DNA from: Kocuria salsicia
GTDB lineage: Bacteria; Actinomycetota; Actinomycetes; Actinomycetales; Micrococcaceae
Direction of reading: 5' to 3'
Assembly: GCF_007681555.1 (NCBI RefSeq)
Contig: NZ_VELE01000008.1
Coordinates: 61,564-125,563 of the forward strand
DNA: 64,000 bases
The position numbers and the translations under genes are program-made. Positions 63,870 to 64,000 of this stretch are shown in pieces (within the stretch, counting starts at the first letter, position 1; every line of letters begins with the position of its first letter). A model generated the notes under the pieces. The model was given only the letters and a program-made list of their open reading frames with translations. It ran no database searches and was not told the origin of the DNA.

Positions 63870-64000
63870 GGCTTTGATGTGGTGTGTTGTTTGTCAACTC
63901 AATAGTGTGTCTAGTTTGTTGATACCAAAGTTTTTATTTTTTGGTTGATGGCCTGATGTCCTCTGGGTGTTTTCCCGTTTCCTGGGGGTGTTGGGTGTCA
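63870..64000 (+). other. Leader of an rRNA operon; 16S rRNA gene expected just beyond the window
   Basis: The AT-rich stretch with TTGTTTGTCAACTCAATAG (63887 on), GTGTGTCTAGTTTGTTGATACC and a T run is typical of the antitermination (boxA-like) and processing region before 16S rRNA in Micrococcaceae. GC content falls sharply here compared with the coding region. The mature 16S start is not in the window. No gene is seen between 63579 and the end. Confidence 0.7.

Overview
The window is a high-GC actinobacterial chromosome segment. Gene content, dense GTGA/ATGA stop-start overlaps, GTG/TTG starts, and a right-hand edge that reads like the leader of a Micrococcaceae-type rRNA operon point to a Kocuria-like member of the Micrococcaceae. 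That genus call is inference; no sequence comparison was run. The segment is mostly catabolic operons, each next to its own local regulator, with a few decayed genes between them. No CRISPR array, prophage, intact insertion sequence or tRNA was seen.

Layout from left to right. 1-3.8 kb: end of an acyltransferase-3 membrane protein, hchA, a frameshifted small membrane protein, an alpha/beta hydrolase and a GntR regulator. 4.0-11.6 kb (minus strand): a sarcosine-oxidation operon made of a YkvI-like transporter, soxB, soxD, soxA, soxG and purU. It has a recognisable promoter and a palindrome at the transcription start. 11.9-12.9 kb: an AAA ATPase relic and a P-loop kinase. 13.0-18.6 kb: a divergent cluster whose three enzymes match the arginine transaminase route (AruI-like ThDP decarboxylase, agmatinase/guanidinobutyrase, AruH-like aminotransferase), with a sodium:solute symporter. 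A MarR regulator, a nitroreductase and a LysE exporter follow. 20.9-22.0 kb: a polyprenyl-synthetase-like protein lacking both Asp-rich motifs. 22.1-26.7 kb: branched-chain 2-oxoacid dehydrogenase E1a-E1b-E2 with a divergent Lrp regulator.

27.1-32.7 kb: an SDR-TspO fusion, a CPBP intramembrane protease-like gene, kup, a decayed TMEM175-family gene and a second, N-terminally shortened CPBP copy. 32.7-35.6 kb: a TetR repressor divergent from a YhgE/Pip-type membrane protein, with two palindromes between them, then a DUF4870 protein. 35.7-42.9 kb: a two-armed 5-oxoproline regulon: a YcsG-like Nramp transporter and YcsI on the plus strand; pxpA, a PxpB-PxpC fusion, a biotin carboxylase-BCCP protein and a GntR regulator on the minus strand. 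Both arms carry the palindrome ATTGTTCAACAAT. 43.0-45.6 kb: a luciferase-like monooxygenase, FMN reductase and MarR operon behind an 18-bp palindrome. 45.7-50.7 kb: an acetyltransferase, gene relics (Fic, MFS), a YdeI-like protein, an amino-acid permease, a thioesterase and an SMP-30 lactonase. 50.9-56.4 kb: an oligopeptide ABC transporter operon. 56.7-63.6 kb: a TetR regulator, an acetyltransferase and a fatty-acid beta-oxidation operon (fadB, acyl-CoA dehydrogenase, acyl-CoA ligase), with one operator sequence before both the regulator and the operon. 63.6-64.0 kb: tandem promoters and leader of an rRNA operon that lies outside the window.

The common theme is turnover of amino acids, C1 units and fatty acids. 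Sarcosine oxidase charges tetrahydrofolate and PurU discharges formyl-tetrahydrofolate. The arginine, branched-chain and 5-oxoproline modules feed GABA, acyl-CoAs and glutamate into central metabolism.
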